Assembly: GCA_020796225.1 (NCBI GenBank)
Contig: CM036774.1
Coordinates: 26,555,291 to 26,619,290 of the forward strand
DNA length: 64,000 bases
DNA from: Arion vulgaris
Lineage: Eukaryota; Mollusca; Gastropoda; Stylommatophora; Arionidae
Direction of reading: 5' to 3'
Position 1 is the first letter of the stretch; each line of letters opens with the position of its first letter. Below are positions 62,885-64,000 of this stretch, one piece after another. The notes beneath the pieces were generated by a model. It worked only from the letters and a program-made list of their open reading frames with translations, did not search any database and was not told where the DNA came from. Made by a program: the position numbers and the translations under genes.

Positions 62885-63130
62885 GAGTCTTTCCGAACAG
62901 AGGAGTTTCAGGGCTGTGAATTCCACTCGCTGACCCGATTGAAAGAGATGGGTGTCAATATTGGTGCAGCCGAAAAGAACGACATACTAAATATGCAAAG
63001 AGATTGATTAATCAACATCGAACTGGCGTGTTGGGTCGCTGGACGCTGCTGGATTTGCTGAGGCGGAGATCGGAGCACCTATGGACATGTCCGGAGGGCT
63101 ATGATGATAGTCCTCTGATAACTGATAACC
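62885..63130 (+). mobile_element. 'EHLW' retroelement 3' coding end, longest copy
   Basis: Frameshifted but readable: SFRTEEFQGCEFHSLTRL, KEMGVNIGAAEKNDILN, LINQHRTGVLGRWTLLDLLR, RRSEHLWTCPEG. No known domain named. Five other loci in this window share its end (10765, 32440, 32585, 43823, 46640). Confidence 0.72.
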
Positions 63131-63224
63131 ACTGACGTTATTTTGGATATCATTTATATTGTATACAAGACATCGTCATAGGGTTGTCAGTCAGGGTACA
63201 ATATGAGAATAACACACAGTGGTC

Positions 63225-63698
63225 TGACTACAGTTGCAACATTTTACTGTCACGGTGATCTCACTAAAGTTGCAACATTGCAAGGTTGCAAATATAAAGT
63301 ACTGACACATTTATCTCACTACAGTTGCAACATTTTACTGTCACAGTGATCTCACTAAAGTTGCAACATTTCTCAGTGAATCTCAATAAAGTTGCAAATA
63401 TAAAGTACGAACACATTTATCTCACTACAGTTGCAACATTTTACTGTCACAGTGATCTCACTAAAGCTGCAACATTGCAATGGCAAATACAAAGTACTGT
63501 CACAATGAATCTCACTAAAGTTACAAAGTTGCAAATATAAAGTACTGACACAGTGATCTCACTAAAGTTGCAACATTGCAGTTGCAAATATAAAGTACTG
63601 ACACAGTGATCTCACTAAAGTTACAACATTGCAAAGTTGCAAATATAAAGTACTGAAACAGTGATCTTACTAAGTTGCAACATTTTACTCGCACAGTG
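63225..63698. repeat. ~55-bp tandem repeat with sub-variants, ~9 copies
   Basis: AGTGATCTCACTAAAGTTGC, AACATTGCAAAGTTGCAAAT and ATAAAGTACTGACACAG in mixed-length units; some carry CAACATTTTACTGTCACAGT instead. Frames on both strands are repeat translations. Confidence 0.93.
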
Positions 63699-63699
63699 A

Positions 63700-63910
63700 G
63701 AAGCATCTGGGTGAATGAATTAGAGCGAGGGGCTCTCATTCGGGAGTCAGAGTTCAATCCACGTTAAGACCAATGAGTTTATTTTTCTGTCATGGACATA
63801 AAGAAAAAATCCTAACCTGAAAAGCTTCACGGCGACTGTACTAGCCACGTGACCATTAAATTCCCCCGTCCTACACCTCCCTAAACAGCGGTAGTACAGG
63901 TAGTAAACAA
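63700..63910 (+). mobile_element. Possible tRNA-like SINE head
   Basis: GAATTAGAGCGAGGGGCTCT and GGGAGTCAGAGTTCAATCCA could be A- and B-box-like at tRNA spacing. No second copy seen in the window, so this is tentative. Confidence 0.35.
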
Positions 63911-63914
63911 AGAC

Positions 63915-64000
63915 AGTATATTGTCTATTCTAAGGTAGAAGATGTAGTTGGCTGTCCATCTTGCCGTTAAGCGTAGGGATGGGAGCTTTAATTTGCGTTC
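63915..64000 (-). mobile_element. LINE 3' end, cut by window edge
   Basis: TATTGTCTATTCTAAGGTAG, AAGATGTAGTTGGCTGTCCA, GCCGTTAAGCGTAGGGATGG and GAGCTTTAATTTGCGTTC are the reverse complement of the LINE tail at 45660-45740. The body lies beyond base 64000, so an RT domain could be just outside. Confidence 0.85.

Overview
This window looks like non-coding, repeat-saturated DNA from a eukaryote, almost certainly an invertebrate animal. I found no convincing host gene: there is no exon chain, no long non-repetitive reading frame, no rRNA and no intact tRNA gene. The supporting signs are eight or more tRNA-headed SINE families, dozens of 5'-truncated non-LTR retrotransposon (LINE) 3' ends, two hAT-type non-autonomous DNA transposons, and about twenty minisatellite or satellite arrays. 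The LINE C-terminal peptides (for example GRPRKRW followed by a WxxxxxxAxDRxxWR-like tail) and the SINEs tailed with GAAGAAG remind me of lophotrochozoan genomes such as molluscs. That is an inference from memory and no taxon is proven.

Layout. 1-2180: AT-rich 25-bp minisatellite. 2245-2605: 125-bp repeat. 3440-5325: Penelope-like tail, LINE tails and SINE-B, then an array made of a LINE 3' end. 5405-7290: a dispersed element whose 3' end has become a ~90-bp satellite. 9395-13175: four successive minisatellites (about 70, 46, 63 and 30 bp units). 13360-18385: LINE tails and SINEs. 18425-22865: a 4.4-kb, 18-bp minisatellite that is open in all three forward frames and creates an artefactual 810-codon ORF. 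22870-24980: LINE tails. 25430-27740: ~104-bp satellite. 27740-33440: dense nested SINE/LINE landscape. 33440-34300: decayed 76-bp array. 34830-34995: hAT MITE. 35810-36400 and 40615-43445: TC-rich, 25-bp and GATA-type simple repeats. 43730-50830: nested SINEs and LINE tails, with an 87-bp LINE-derived array and a ~147-bp SINE-head array. 50946-51472: 53-bp array. 52171-52625: second hAT-like element. 53460-54325: SINE-C, then SINE-A inside an RNase H-type LINE end. 55757-56512: 26-bp array. 57655-58050: head-to-head LINE ends. 58840-59930: 125-bp array. 60370-64000: SINEs, small arrays, tandem LINE insertions and a LINE tail running off the window.

How the parts work together. The SINEs have tRNA-like heads (A- and B-box-like motifs) and several share one ~60-nt 3' module, which suggests mobilisation in trans by LINEs. 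Fourteen insertions still show target-site duplications (TSDs), so the order of nesting can be read directly. The most interesting theme is that several tandem arrays are built from the 3' ends of retroelements or the heads of SINEs. Family names SINE-A to SINE-H, 'EHLW' and 'J' are labels I coined for this window. Long arrays look much noisier than short ones, with recurrent clustered substitutions and single-base deletions, so unpolished long-read consensus error is likely and copy-level divergence there should not be over-read.
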